Numbered from the stretch's first letter, positions 1-9,394 are shown. The stretch is DNA of 64,000 nt from Bisbaumannia salifodinae (GCF_039522585.1 NZ_BAAADR010000022.1); one strand, 5' to 3'. The notes: generated by a model from the sequence alone, not told the origin. A program made the numbers and translations.

Positions 1-3000
1 CCGCCCGCGCCACGCCAACCCCGAGGGTTCCCGGGACGCCTGGCCCTCCTGGCAGGGCTGGGAGGAATCACCCTCTCGGTCAGCGGCTGGTATCTGCTGG
101 GCCTTCAGGGGCAGCAGCGCATCGAAGAGCAAGCCCGATCGGTCGCCGACCAGGCCTGGTCACGCCTGGAAGCCGAGCTGAGCGACTACAGTCAGCTGAT
201 TCGGCGCCAGGCCGGGCGCTGGCAGGCCCTCGGCGCGCTCCCCGACGCCCCCCTGCGTGATCAGGAAGTCCACAGCTACCTGGACGACTTTCCCCAACTC
301 AGCCTACTGGCCGTACTGGATCGCGACCTGATCCCTCTCTGGGAAGAGTCCCGCGAAACCGAGACCTCACCGACCAGCCAGGCATACCTCGACTCGCCCC
401 ACCATCGCCAATGGCTGGAGGGGGTGCTGGGTGGAGATGACTCCCGTCTCAGCCCGATTCTGTCCCGGGGCGAGAATATCCAGCTATTGCTGGCCCACCC
501 CTTGTCACTGCCCGACTCCCCGACTCATCTCCTGTTGGCCAGCCTGTCCCTTGTCCCGCTACTGGAAACTCAGCTCGATGCCCTGGGGCCCCTGGCCATC
601 CACCTCCACGAGGGAGACCGGAACCTCTACCCCCGGCACGACCATGAGCATTGGCAGGCGGGTCGACGACTGCTGATGCGCGATATCAAGCTTCCGCAGG
701 GAGAGCACTGGCGGCTAGAGATCACCCACTCCCCCCGACAGTTGCTCCAAGCCACCCTTCCCGCCAACCTGATTCTGATGACTGGCCTGCTGTTCAGCTA
801 TCTCCTGATGCTGAGCCAGGGGCTATTTCGCCTCTCGAAACACCACCTGCACCAGTTGGACAAGAACCACCGCACCCTGCAACACACGCTGCGCGAACGG
901 GATCAGTTCTATACCCTCTCCGCGGACCTCTTCTGCCGGGTCGACCTGGAAGGGCACTTGATGCAGATCAACCCCGCCTTCCAACGACTGCTCGGATATG
1001 CTCCGGAGCAGCTGGTCGGCCGCCCTTACCACGCCTTGGTCGACTCCCAGGACCAGCCCATCATTGCCGCTGCCATCAAGCGCCTGGAGGAGGGAGAGCC
1101 GATTCAAGGCATGGAAGTCCGCCTGCGTGATTGCCGTGACCACATTCACTGGGTAGAGATAAACGCCAATCTCGGCGAGGAGCGGGTGATCTATGCCGTG
1201 GCCCGGGAGATCACCCAGCGCAAGCAGAATGAACAGCAGCTGCTACATCACCAACGCCTCTTCCAGATCGTCGGGCATACGGCGCTGATCGGCGGCTGGT
1301 ATATGGAAGCGGGGCGGGCCCCGATCTGGTCCGATGCACTCTGCGCCATCCACGAGGTGCCATCAGGCTTCCAGCCCACCCTGGAACAGGCCATCGGCTT
1401 CTATGCCGCCGAGTCACGAACACGTTTTCGTCAGGATTTCGAAAGCTGTGCACGTGAAGGCATCGCCTTCGACGACGAGTATGAACTGGTTACCGCCAAG
1501 GGGCGTCGCCTCTGGGTGCGAGTGATCGGCGAGGCAGTTCATGATGATCTGGGGGGCATTCAGCGCGTCCAGGGCTCCACCCAGGACATCACGGAGCACC
1601 GCTGCCTGCAGCGGGAAGTTTCCTCCCTGGCCGAGCGCCTGACCACTACCCTGGAGAGCATCACCGACGGCTTCTTCACCCTGGATAGGCAATGGCGCTT
1701 CACTTACCTCAATCGTGAGGCGGAAAAGACCCTGGGATACTCACGCCGTCAGCTTATTGACCAGAACCTATGGATGGCCTTCCCCGAAGCCGTGGGCAGC
1801 CGGTTCGAGATCGAATATCGTCGCGCCATGACCTCTCAGACGGCCATGCACTTCGAAGCCTACTACTCACCGCTGAGGCTCTGGTGTGAGGCGCATGCCT
1901 ACCCCTCTGACGAGGGGCTCGCGGTCTACTTCCGCAACATCAATCAACGCAAGACCGCCGAGCGACAGCTGCATCTGCTGGAACGCAGCATCGAGTCGAC
2001 CCTCAACGGGGTGGTTATCGCCGATGCCGGTCGGCCCGACCACCCCATCGTCTATGTCAATGCCGCCTTCGAGCGAATCACCGGCTATAGCCGCGATGAG
2101 GTGCTGGGCCACAATTGCCGCTTCCTGCAAGGCGAACATACCGCCCCCAAAGCGATCAGCGAAATTCGCCGAGGACTGGCCACGCAACGCGATATCCATG
2201 TCACCCTACGCAACTACCACAAGGATGGCACCCCCTTCTGGAACGACCTCTACCTGTCGCCGGTGCGCAATGAAGCCGGGGAGGTGAGCCACTTTATCGG
2301 GGTGCAGAATGATATCTCCGCCCAACGCGAGTACGAGTCGCAACTGGCCTACAACGCCAACCACGATGCTCTCACCGGCCTGCCTAACCGCTGGCTGCTG
2401 GAGGATCGCCTGCGCCAGGACTGCCAGTTCGCCAACCGCCATGGCCTGCTGCAAGGGGTACTCTTCATCGACCTGGATGGCTTCAAGCCCATCAATGACA
2501 CCCTGGGCCATACCCTCGGCGACCGGGTCCTGATCGAGGTGGCCAGGCGCCTTTCGGATACGGTACGCCCCGGGGATACCGTGGCACGCTTCGGCAGCGA
2601 TGAGTTCGTGGTGCTGCTTCCAGAGCTGGTCAGCGAAGAGGATGCCCTACCCTTGGTCGAGAGAGTGCTGAACAGCGTGGCCAGGCCCTATCGCCTGACC
2701 GATAGCGAGCTTCGCCTCACCGCCAGTATCGGCATCGCCACCGGACACGGCGAAATCGAGGACCCCATGAATCTCGTTCAGCAGGCGGATCTGGCCATGT
2801 ACAAGGCCAAGCGCCTGGGGCGCAACACCTACCACTGGTACACCGAGGACCTCAATCACAAGGTCAGCGAGCGAGTCAGGCTACGCAGCGACCTGCAGCA
2901 AGCCATCGATGAGGAACAGTTCGAGCTGCACTACCAGCCCCAGATCCATGGCCCCAGCGGTACCGTGATCGGCTTCGAGGCACTGATCCGCTGGCGCCAC

Positions 3001-4092
3001 CCTCTTCACGGCTTCGTCTCACCGGCGGACTTTATTCCCCTGGCCGAGGATACAGGACAGATCATCCCGATCAGCGACTGGGTACTGGCCACCGCCTGCC
3101 GAGACAACCGCCATCTCAATTCCCTGGGGCTGGGAGAGTTCCGCATGGGGGTCAATGTCTCTCCCATGCAGTTCCAGCGCCGCCACTTCGTGGACGGCGT
3201 CCTCCAGAACCTGGATGCCGCTGGACTCTCTCCGTCCCTGCTGGAACTGGAACTCACCGAGGGCATCCTGATGGAAAAGGCGGATTACGCCATCGAGACC
3301 CTGCATGCACTGCGCCAGGCAGGCCTCAGCGTAGCCATTGATGACTTTGGCACCGGCTTCTCGAGCCTGAGCTACCTGAAGTACCTGCCGGTGGACAAGA
3401 TCAAGATCGACCGTTCCTTTATCCAGGAGGTGATCAGCGACCACCGAGATGCTGCCATCATTCAGGGCGTGCTCTCCATGGCGATCCCCTTGCAGCTTCA
3501 GGTCGTGGCCGAGGGAGTCGAAACTCAGGCCCAGTATGCCTACCTGCGCAAGCATCTCTGCGACCTCTACCAGGGCTACTATTTCGCCCGCCCCATGCCC
3601 CTGGCCGACCTGGAGATCTACCTGCGGGAGCATCATGCCGCCAGGCACCTCGACAAGGCTCGTCAGAATGGTGACGAGGATCGCCAGACCCTGCTGCTGT
3701 TGGACGACGAACCGAATATCCTCAATGCCCTCAACCGCGCCCTGCGCCGTGACGGCTATCGCATCCTGACCACCAGCAACCCTCACGAGGCCTTCGAACT
3801 GCTGGCCACTCATGAAGTCCAGGTGATCATCTCCGACCAGCGCATGCCGGCCATGAGCGGCACCGAGTTCCTGCACCGGGTCAAGGACCTTTACCCCCAG
3901 ACCATGCAGATCGTGCTCTCCGGCTATACCGACCTGAAGACGGTGACCACCGCCATTAACGAGGGCGCCATCTACAAGTTCCTGACCAAGCCCTGGGATG
4001 ACGACGAATTGCGTCTCGTGGTGCAGCGAGCGTTCCGCGAAGCCGCCGTCGTCCAGGTCCGTCATCGCGATCAAGCGGCGTCACGCCACTGA
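1..4092 (+). CDS. Membrane-bound multi-PAS/LOV GGDEF-EAL protein with C-terminal receiver domain (5' end outside window)
   Basis: A signalling protein predicted to make and/or degrade cyclic di-GMP. The frame is open from base 1, so the start lies upstream. Visible order: a membrane segment (about bases 37-108), a periplasmic stretch, a second membrane segment (about 766-830), three PAS-type domains (about 900-1220, 1260-1600, 1640-1950), a LOV-type PAS (about 1985-2335), GGDEF (about 2350-2850), EAL (about 2890-3630) and a receiver domain (about 3690-4050). The LOV core reads GHNCRFLQG with the photoactive-type Cys at 2116-2118 and a flavin-contact-type Gln in GVQND at 2305. The GGDEF motif is GSDEF (2593-2607); the RxxD inhibitory site (RPGD) is kept. 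EAL is intact (2977-2985), as is DDFGTGFSSL. The receiver has a phospho-acceptor Asp at 3835. Phosphodiesterase activity is more certain than cyclase activity. Confidence 0.93.
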   Translation, partial: PPAPRQPRGFPGRLALLAGLGGITLSVSGWYLLGLQGQQRIEEQARSVADQAWSRLEAELSDYSQLIRRQAGRWQALGALPDAPLRDQEVHSYLDDFPQLSLLAVLDRDLIPLWEESRETETSPTSQAYLDSPHHRQWLEGVLGGDDSRLSPILSRGENIQLLLAHPLSLPDSPTHLLLASLSLVPLLETQLDALGPLAIHLHEGDRNLYPRHDHEHWQAGRRLLMRDIKLPQGEHWRLEITHSPRQLLQATLPANLILMTGLLFSYLLMLSQGLFRLSKHHLHQLDKNHRTLQHTLRERDQFYTLSADLFCRVDLEGHLMQINPAFQRLLGYAPEQLVGRPYHALVDSQDQPIIAAAIKRLEEGEPIQGMEVRLRDCRDHIHWVEINANLGEERVIYAVAREITQRKQNEQQLLHHQRLFQIVGHTALIGGWYMEAGRAPIWSDALCAIHEVPSGFQPTLEQAIGFYAAESRTRFRQDFESCAREGIAFDDEYELVTAKGRRLWVRVIGEAVHDDLGGIQRVQGSTQDITEHRCLQREVSSLAERLTTTLESITDGFFTLDRQWRFTYLNREAEKTLGYSRRQLIDQNLWMAFPEAVGSRFEIEYRRAMTSQTAMHFEAYYSPLRLWCEAHAYPSDEGLAVYFRNINQRKTAERQLHLLERSIESTLNGVVIADAGRPDHPIVYVNAAFERITGYSRDEVLGHNCRFLQGEHTAPKAISEIRRGLATQRDIHVTLRNYHKDGTPFWNDLYLSPVRNEAGEVSHFIGVQNDISAQREYESQLAYNANHDALTGLPNRWLLEDRLRQDCQFANRHGLLQGVLFIDLDGFKPINDTLGHTLGDRVLIEVARRLSDTVRPGDTVARFGSDEFVVLLPELVSEEDALPLVERVLNSVARPYRLTDSELRLTASIGIATGHGEIEDPMNLVQQADLAMYKAKRLGRNTYHWYTEDLNHKVSERVRLRSDLQQAIDEEQFELHYQPQIHGPSGTVIGFEALIRWRHPLHGFVSPADFIPLAEDTGQIIPISDWVLATACRDNRHLNSLGLGEFRMGVNVSPMQFQRRHFVDGVLQNLDAAGLSPSLLELELTEGILMEKADYAIETLHALRQAGLSVAIDDFGTGFSSLSYLKYLPVDKIKIDRSFIQEVISDHRDAAIIQGVLSMAIPLQLQVVAEGVETQAQYAYLRKHLCDLYQGYYFARPMPLADLEIYLREHHAARHLDKARQNGDEDRQTLLLLDDEPNILNALNRALRRDGYRILTTSNPHEAFELLATHEVQVIISDQRMPAMSGTEFLHRVKDLYPQTMQIVLSGYTDLKTVTTAINEGAIYKFLTKPWDDDELRLVVQRAFREAAVVQVRHRDQAASRH

Positions 4093-4306
4093 CTGGTGAA
4101 GAACGTATCGCCCCCATGCCTCCCCGGAATGGGCCGAGTAGCGCCTCGGTCGTCGCTGCACCCACAAGATGACCGGCACCGAGGTCTTCGCCGCCTTCGC
4201 TCGGCAGGAGTAACGAGACTTCGCCGGGAGGCGCCGGCCCTGCTACATTGGTCCCGCCAGGGCGCGCCCTGGTCCCGCGATTTCACTGACGAGAAGGATG
4301 TCCGAC

Positions 4307-4783
4307 ATGAGTCTTGCCATCGGCGACAAGCTGCCCAACCTGACCCTCAAGACCAACGGTGCCCAGGGCCCCGAGGATATCGACACCGATGCGCTCTTCG
4401 CCGGCAAGAAGGTAGTGCTCTTCGCCGTGCCCGGCGCCTTTACCCCCGGCTGCTCCAACACCCATATGCCGGGCTTCGTGATCAAGGCCGACGAGATCCT
4501 CGCCAAGGGCGTGGACGCCATCGTCTGCACCTCGGTCAACGACGCCTTCGTGATGGACGCCTGGCAGAAGGACCAGAACGCCCAGGCCATCACCATGCTG
4601 GCCGACGGCAGCGCCGATTTCGCCGAGGCCATCGGCCTGAGCAAGGACCTCACCGCCGCCGGCCTGGGCGTGCGCAGCCAGCGCTATGCGCTGATCGCCA
4701 ACGACGGCGTGGTGGAGTACCTGGGCGTCGATGACAAGGGCGTCGACAAGAGCAGCGCCGAGACCATCCTCGCCCAGCTGTAA
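4307..4783 (+). CDS. Peroxiredoxin of the Prx5 (AhpC/TSA, hybrid Prx5) family
   Basis: A thiol peroxidase that reduces hydrogen peroxide and organic hydroperoxides in the cytoplasm. The active-site signature PGAFTPGCSNTHMPGF near residue 45 holds the peroxidatic Cys, and 158 residues is normal for Prx5 enzymes without a fused glutaredoxin. I chose the ATG at 4307 because GAGAAGG (4291-4297) sits nine bases before it; an in-frame ATG at 4298 would touch that ribosome site. The gene is single and ends at a strong intrinsic terminator. The upstream gap from 4093 shows no other gene. Confidence 0.93.
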   Translation: MSLAIGDKLPNLTLKTNGAQGPEDIDTDALFAGKKVVLFAVPGAFTPGCSNTHMPGFVIKADEILAKGVDAIVCTSVNDAFVMDAWQKDQNAQAITMLADGSADFAEAIGLSKDLTAAGLGVRSQRYALIANDGVVEYLGVDDKGVDKSSAETILAQL

Positions 4784-4804
4784 CGAACTACCGCGAGTCC
4801 CCGA

Positions 4805-4829
4805 GGGCCGGCGATCGCCGGCCCTTTTT
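4805..4829 (+). terminator. Intrinsic terminator after the peroxiredoxin gene
   Basis: A perfect 20-base palindrome (4805-4824, GGGCCGGCGA and its complement) is followed at once by five T residues. It separates the peroxiredoxin gene from the GNAT gene that begins 17 bases later. Confidence 0.9.
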
Positions 4830-4845
4830 GTCACCGAGAATCGAC

Positions 4846-5430
4846 ATGACACGCCTTATCGAACCCGAGACCCCGCGCCTGCGGCTGCGCCAGTGGCGGG
4901 AGGGCGACCTGGCGCCCTTCGCCGCCCTGAATGCCGACCCCGAGGTGATGGCGCACTTCCCGGCGCCGCTGAGCCGCGCCGAGAGCGATGCCCTGGCCGG
5001 GCGTATACGTGGACTGATCACCGAGCGGGGCTGGGGCCTCTGGGCGGTGGAGATAAAGCAGGGCGAGAGCCTACAGGCGTCCCTACCAACGTCCTTTATC
5101 GGCTTCGTGGGACTGCATATCCCCCGGGACGACCTGCCCTTCGCGCCCTGCGTGGAGATCGGCTGGCGCCTGGCGCGGCCCTCTTGGGGACACGGCTATG
5201 CCCGGGAGGCGGCCGAGGCCGCCCTGGCGGTGGCCTTCGACTCGCTGGGGCTCGACGAGGTGGTCTCCTTCACCAGCCTCGACAATCGCCGCTCCCGGGC
5301 GGTGATGGCGCGGCTCGGCATGCACCACGATGCCACCTTCGAGCACCCCGCCCTGCCCCCGGGCCACCCGCTGCGCCCCCATTGCCTCTATCGGCTGGGT
5401 GCCGCCGACTGGCGCGGCGCGCGCCGCTGA
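4846..5430 (+). CDS. GNAT family N-acetyltransferase (RimJ/RimL-like)
   Basis: Predicted to transfer an acetyl group from acetyl-CoA to a protein N-terminus or small amine. The N-terminus IETPRLRLRQW-type block (ETPRLRLRQW), a central EIGWRLARPSWGHGYAREA segment that contacts CoA, and the late NRRSRAVMARLGM segment are typical of the RimJ/RimL branch. Length is 194 residues. The ATG at 4846 gives the usual start MTRLIEPETP; a TTG at 4828 would sit in the preceding terminator. The substrate cannot be told from sequence. Confidence 0.85.
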   Translation: MTRLIEPETPRLRLRQWREGDLAPFAALNADPEVMAHFPAPLSRAESDALAGRIRGLITERGWGLWAVEIKQGESLQASLPTSFIGFVGLHIPRDDLPFAPCVEIGWRLARPSWGHGYAREAAEAALAVAFDSLGLDEVVSFTSLDNRRSRAVMARLGMHHDATFEHPALPPGHPLRPHCLYRLGAADWRGARR

Positions 5431-5451
5431 TCGACCCGACGCCAAGAATCG

Positions 5452-5477
5452 ACGAGGCCCTCCATGGAGGGCCTCGT
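5452..5477. terminator. Palindromic hairpin between convergent GNAT and arfA genes
   Basis: A perfect 26-base palindrome centred on CCATGG lies 22 bases past the GNAT stop and 56 bases past the arfA stop. There is no long T-run on either side, so it may act as a transcript-end stem rather than a textbook terminator. Confidence 0.6.
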
Positions 5478-5510
5478 GGGGAAGCGTGACGCCGGGGTAG
5501 TGGCAGGACA

Positions 5511-5554
5511 GGCGCCTGGCGAAACGGCCGGTTCAGGCCGCTTGGCGAGGCGCC
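5511..5554 (-). promoter_or_regulatory. Stem-loop straddling the arfA stop codon
   Basis: In the minus-strand RNA, GGCGCCT (complement of 5548-5554) pairs with AGGCGCC (complement of 5511-5517), and an inner CGGCC/GGCCG stem lies around the loop that contains the stop codon at 5533-5535. In E. coli, arfA mRNA is cut or terminated at a hairpin inside the coding region, giving non-stop messages that make ArfA production depend on failure of tmRNA. The position here fits the same idea; this is inference. Confidence 0.5.
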
Positions 5555-5673
5555 CGCCCCTTGCGAGAGTAGCTGCCCTTGCCCTTCTTGGGGATCTCGC
5601 GCCGCTGCTTGAACAGCGGGGTGCGTAGCGTCGCCTTGAGGGCATTATCGCGAATCTTGCCGGTCTTCTTCAT
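5533..5673 (-). CDS. arfA: Alternative ribosome-rescue factor ArfA
   Basis: A 46-residue basic protein that, in the family, enters the empty mRNA channel of stalled ribosomes and recruits RF2 to release the peptide when trans-translation fails. Recognisable family features are the N-terminal GKIRDNALKATLRTPLFKQR block and the following KKGKGSYSRKGR patch, both matching the conserved core of ArfA. It is shorter than the roughly 70-codon E. coli reading frame and close to the shortened active form. AAGGA lies eight bases before the ATG. It stands alone between convergent GNAT and the cobA/nasA operon. Confidence 0.88.
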   Translation of the reverse strand: MKKTGKIRDNALKATLRTPLFKQRREIPKKGKGSYSRKGRAPRQAA

Positions 5674-5753
5674 CGAGACATTCCTTGGATGACACGGGAG
5701 ACGAACACCGCCTCCCGGCGCCCCTAGGACTGTAACCGTGCCCGGGGGTTCCC

Positions 5754-6668
5754 TCAATCCTTCGCCGCCCCGGCCTCGACCACCCGGCGCTGCCGCTGCG
5801 CCGCCATCCGCACCACGCTGCCCACCAGGATCAGGCAGGGCGAGGGCAGCGGCTCGGCCGCCAGGCGTGCGGGCATATCGGCCAGGGTGCCGATCAGCGC
5901 CCGCTGCTCGGGCAGGCTGGCGTTGGCCACCAGCATGATCGGCCAGTCGTCGGGCAGGCCGGCGCCGCGCAGGCCGGCACAGATCGCCTCGACCTTGGCC
6001 AGGCCCATATAGAACACCAGGGTCTCGTCGCGACGCGCCAGCGCCGCCCAGTCCGGCTCGCCATCCAGGCGGCACAGCTGGGCGGTCACCAGGCGCAGCT
6101 GCTGGGCATGGGCGCGGTCGGTGAGCGGAATGCCCAGGCCCGCGCAGGCCGCCGAGGCGGCGGTGATGCCGGGCACGATCTCGCTGGGCACCCCCGCCGC
6201 ATCGAGGGCGGCCAGCTCCTCGCCCATGCGACCGAAGACCCCGGGGTCGCCGCCCTTGAGGCGCACCACCGACTTGCCCTGCCCCGCCAGTTCCACCAGC
6301 AGCTCGCCGATCTCCGTCTGGGGCACGCTATGGTGGCCACTCGCCTTGCCCACGTAGTAGCGCTCCCGGTGGGCAGGAATCAGCGCCAGCACCTCATCGC
6401 CCACCAGGCGGTCGTAGACCACCGCATCGGCCTCGCCCAGCAATCGGGCGGCCCTAAGGGTCAGCAGCTCCGCCGCGCCGCTGCCGGCCCCCACCAGGTA
6501 GACGCTGCCGGGGCGACAGTCACCGCCCAGGGCGCCGTCTTCACGATGGTGCCTTCCATCTATCCGCCAGGAGGTCGTGTCGGCGATGCGCCGGGCCAGA
6601 CCCCGCAGCGGCGCCAGCAGGGCGTCCCATGCCAGTCGGGCCTTGATACTCGGGTTCAGGGTTCGCAT
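5754..6668 (-). CDS. cobA: Uroporphyrinogen-III C-methyltransferase (siroheme/cobalamin precursor synthesis)
   Basis: Adds two methyl groups from S-adenosylmethionine to uroporphyrinogen III to give precorrin-2, the precursor of siroheme, the cofactor of NirB. The SUMT core begins near residue 53 with VYLVGAGSGAAELLTLRA, then YDRLV, VRLKGGDPGVFGR and VPGITAASAA, all typical. About 50 extra N-terminal residues precede the fold; there is no CysG dehydrogenase/ferrochelatase domain, so another enzyme must finish siroheme. The start overlaps the nasA stop by 13 bases with GAGGAGAG upstream, so it is co-transcribed and probably coupled with nasA. Confidence 0.92.
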   Translation of the reverse strand: MRTLNPSIKARLAWDALLAPLRGLARRIADTTSWRIDGRHHREDGALGGDCRPGSVYLVGAGSGAAELLTLRAARLLGEADAVVYDRLVGDEVLALIPAHRERYYVGKASGHHSVPQTEIGELLVELAGQGKSVVRLKGGDPGVFGRMGEELAALDAAGVPSEIVPGITAASAACAGLGIPLTDRAHAQQLRLVTAQLCRLDGEPDWAALARRDETLVFYMGLAKVEAICAGLRGAGLPDDWPIMLVANASLPEQRALIGTLADMPARLAAEPLPSPCLILVGSVVRMAAQRQRRVVEAGAAKD

Positions 6669-9394
6669 GGGGCTCTCTCCTCTTCGGCACACGCCGCGCG
6701 GTGCTCTTCGATCAGGGATTTCAACTCGGGAATGCAGCTGCCGCACTGGGTGCCACAGGCCAGCCGGGCGCCCAGCGATTCGACGCTGGCCTCGCCGCCG
6801 CGGATCGCCGTGACGATGGCCTTCTGGCCCACCTGGTGGCAGCTGCACACCACCGGGCCGCTGTCGGCGGCGCCGTCGTCGCAGCCGGCCAGCAGGCGGC
6901 GCCGGCGCTCGGGGGCCAGGGCCTCGTCGCGGGCGGCCTCGGCGAGGCGTTCGTCGAGCCAGGCCAGCCCCGGCAGCTCCGCCGGGGGGCCCACCATCAG
7001 CCACCAGCGCAGGCGACCGTCCTCGATACCCGCGGCGCGCAGGCGCCCGCCGGCGGGGTCTTCCAGCCACAGCGCCGCGGCCACCGGCAGATGGTGCGCG
7101 AGCCAGGCCAGCCAGTCGCGATCGGCGCTCTCGGGGGCCCCGGCCAGCTGCCAGCGCTGGCCATGGGCCAGGGGGATGCGCGCCCAATAGGCGGCATCCG
7201 TGCACCAGTCGGGGGGCACCGCCAGGTCATCGGCCACCAGCAGGGTCGCCTCCCAGGCGACAGGCAGCGGCGTCAGGGCCACGGCGCCGTGCTTGGACTC
7301 GGGCTGGCCGGAGAGTGGGTCGAGGTGGGCCTCCAGCAGGCTGCCCATGCGCGCGCTCCCGCTGAAGCGGTCGCTCCAGTGCATGGGCACGAATACCTCG
7401 CCGCGGCGCTGCCCCTTGGTGAGCCGCACCCGGCCGAGATAATCGCCACCGGCACCGGTGAGCCGGGCCAGTTGCTGGTCGCCGACGCCCAGCACCAGGG
7501 CATCCTCGGGAGTGATCTCGATAAAGGGCTCGGCGCGGTGGTTCATCAGCCGCGGCGCCCGGGCGGTACGGGTCATGGTGTGCCACTGGTCGCGGATGCG
7601 CCCGGTGTTGAGGCGCAGCGGCCGCGCCTCGCTGAGGCGCTGCTCGGGCTCCCGCGGGCGCACCGCAATCAGCCGAGCCAGGCCGTCCGGGGTGGTGAAG
7701 CGGCCATCCTCGAAGAGCCGCGCGGTGCCCCGGGGCGCGGCGGCGTTGACCGGCCACTGGATGGGCGCCAGGGCGTCGTAGGCATCCCGGTCCAGCCCGG
7801 CCAGGCCGGAGATATCGAATAGCCGCTTGCCCTTGTCCGGGGTGTCAGCAGGGTTCTCGAAGCCGGAGAGCCGGGCATGCTCGTCGAAGATCTCCGCCGG
7901 ATGCGCATAGTCGAAGGCCTCGCCATAGCCCAGCCGCTGGGCCACCCGGGTAATGATCCACCAATCGTGCTTCGCCTCCCCGGGCGGCGGCAGCAGGCCC
8001 CGCTGGCGGGAGATGCGCCGCTCGGAGTTGGTCACGGTGCCGTTCTTCTCCGACCAGGAGGAGGCCGGCAGCACGATATCCGCATAGGCCAGCAGGTCGG
8101 TGTCGGCCATGCACTCGTTGACGATCACCAGCGGGCACTTCTCGAGTGCCGCCCGCACCCGGTCGGCCCGGGGCAGGCTCACCGCCGGGTTGGTGGCCAT
8201 GATCCACAGCGCCCGGACCTCGCCCCGCTCGATGGCCTCGAAGAGTTCCACCGCCTTGTGGCCGGGCCCCTCGGGCAGGCTCGGGGTCAGCGACTCGGTG
8301 GTCCAGAAGCGGGTCACCCGGTCGAGGGCGCCCGGGGTGTGGTAGTCCATATGGGCGGCCAGTTGGTTGGCCAGGCCGCCCACCTCGCGGCCGCCCATGG
8401 CGTTGGGCTGGCCGGTGATGGAGAAGGGCCCAGCCCCGGGCAGGCCGAGCTTGCCGCCGGCCAGGTGGCAATTGATGATGGCGTTGCACTTGTCGGTGCC
8501 GCTGGAGGACTGGTTGACCCCCTGGGAGTAGAGGGTCACCACGTGCAGCTGGCTGGCGAACCAGTAGTAGAAGGTCTCCAGGCGCTCCGGGTCGAGGTCG
8601 CAATCGGCGGCCACGGCGGCCACCGAGCCGTCCTCTTCCCGGGCCGCGGCCAGGGCCTCCTCCAGCCCCTGGGTGTGCTTCTCCAGGTAGACCCGATCGA
8701 GCTTGCCCTTGTCGGCCATCCAGGCCAGCAGGCCGTTGAACAGCCGGGCGTCGCTGCCGGGTTTGAGGCCCAGGTAGAGGTCGGCGATCTCGCAGCTGTC
8801 GGTGACCCGGGGGTCGATCACCACCACCCGCATCAACGGATTGCGGGTCTTGGCCACCTTGAGGCGCTGGTAGAGCACCGGGTGGTTCCAGGCCAGGTTG
8901 GAGCCCACCAGCACCACCAGCTCGGCCTCCTCCAGGTCCTCGTAGCAACAGGGCACGGCGTCGGCCCCCAGGCTGCGCTTGTAGGCGGCCACCGCCGAGG
9001 CCATGCACAGCCGCGAGTTGGTATCCAGGTGCGGGGTGCCGAGGAAGCCCTTGAACAGCTTGTTGGCGACGTAATAGTCCTCGGTGAGCAGCTGGCCGGA
9101 GAGGTAGGCCGCCACGGCGCCGTCGCCGTGCTCGCTTCGGGTCGCCGCCAGGCGATCGGCCACGGCGGAAAGCGCCGTCTCCCAGTCCACCTCGACGCCG
9201 TCGACCCGGGGCCGGGTCAGGCGGCCCTGGTGGCCCAGGGTCTCGTGCAGGGCCGAGCCCTTGACGCAGAGGCGGCCATAATTGGCCGGGTGCTCGCTGT
9301 CGCCGCCGACGCCGACGATCCGCTCGCCCTCCAGTTCCGCCAGTACGCCACAGCCGACGCCACAATAGGGGCAGGTGGTTCGCGCCTGATGCAT
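6656..9394 (-). CDS. nasA: Assimilatory nitrate reductase, molybdopterin catalytic subunit
   Basis: Reduces nitrate to nitrite in the cytoplasm with a bis-MGD molybdenum cofactor. The N-terminal CPYCGVGCGV and the later RLCVKG Cys (about residues 8-43) bind a [4Fe-4S] cluster; SQGVNQSSSGTDKCNAI and the C-terminal NTGRIRDQWHTMTRT block are hallmark NasA segments. At about residues 840-890 a BFD-type domain (CSCHQVG followed by CGTQCGSC) would carry a [2Fe-2S] cluster, as in the Klebsiella-type enzyme of about 900 residues. Electrons probably come from the NasC-like flavoprotein across the nasTS genes. The leader holds an ANTAR-type antiterminator and a sigma-54-type promoter. Confidence 0.96.
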   Translation of the reverse strand: MHQARTTCPYCGVGCGVLAELEGERIVGVGGDSEHPANYGRLCVKGSALHETLGHQGRLTRPRVDGVEVDWETALSAVADRLAATRSEHGDGAVAAYLSGQLLTEDYYVANKLFKGFLGTPHLDTNSRLCMASAVAAYKRSLGADAVPCCYEDLEEAELVVLVGSNLAWNHPVLYQRLKVAKTRNPLMRVVVIDPRVTDSCEIADLYLGLKPGSDARLFNGLLAWMADKGKLDRVYLEKHTQGLEEALAAAREEDGSVAAVAADCDLDPERLETFYYWFASQLHVVTLYSQGVNQSSSGTDKCNAIINCHLAGGKLGLPGAGPFSITGQPNAMGGREVGGLANQLAAHMDYHTPGALDRVTRFWTTESLTPSLPEGPGHKAVELFEAIERGEVRALWIMATNPAVSLPRADRVRAALEKCPLVIVNECMADTDLLAYADIVLPASSWSEKNGTVTNSERRISRQRGLLPPPGEAKHDWWIITRVAQRLGYGEAFDYAHPAEIFDEHARLSGFENPADTPDKGKRLFDISGLAGLDRDAYDALAPIQWPVNAAAPRGTARLFEDGRFTTPDGLARLIAVRPREPEQRLSEARPLRLNTGRIRDQWHTMTRTARAPRLMNHRAEPFIEITPEDALVLGVGDQQLARLTGAGGDYLGRVRLTKGQRRGEVFVPMHWSDRFSGSARMGSLLEAHLDPLSGQPESKHGAVALTPLPVAWEATLLVADDLAVPPDWCTDAAYWARIPLAHGQRWQLAGAPESADRDWLAWLAHHLPVAAALWLEDPAGGRLRAAGIEDGRLRWWLMVGPPAELPGLAWLDERLAEAARDEALAPERRRRLLAGCDDGAADSGPVVCSCHQVGQKAIVTAIRGGEASVESLGARLACGTQCGSCIPELKSLIEEHRAACAEEERAPCEP

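Noticed and set aside
3019..4074. Long minus-strand open frame opposite the EAL/receiver region
   Set aside because: It is a shadow of the GC-rich coding strand; the plus-strand product has clear domains.
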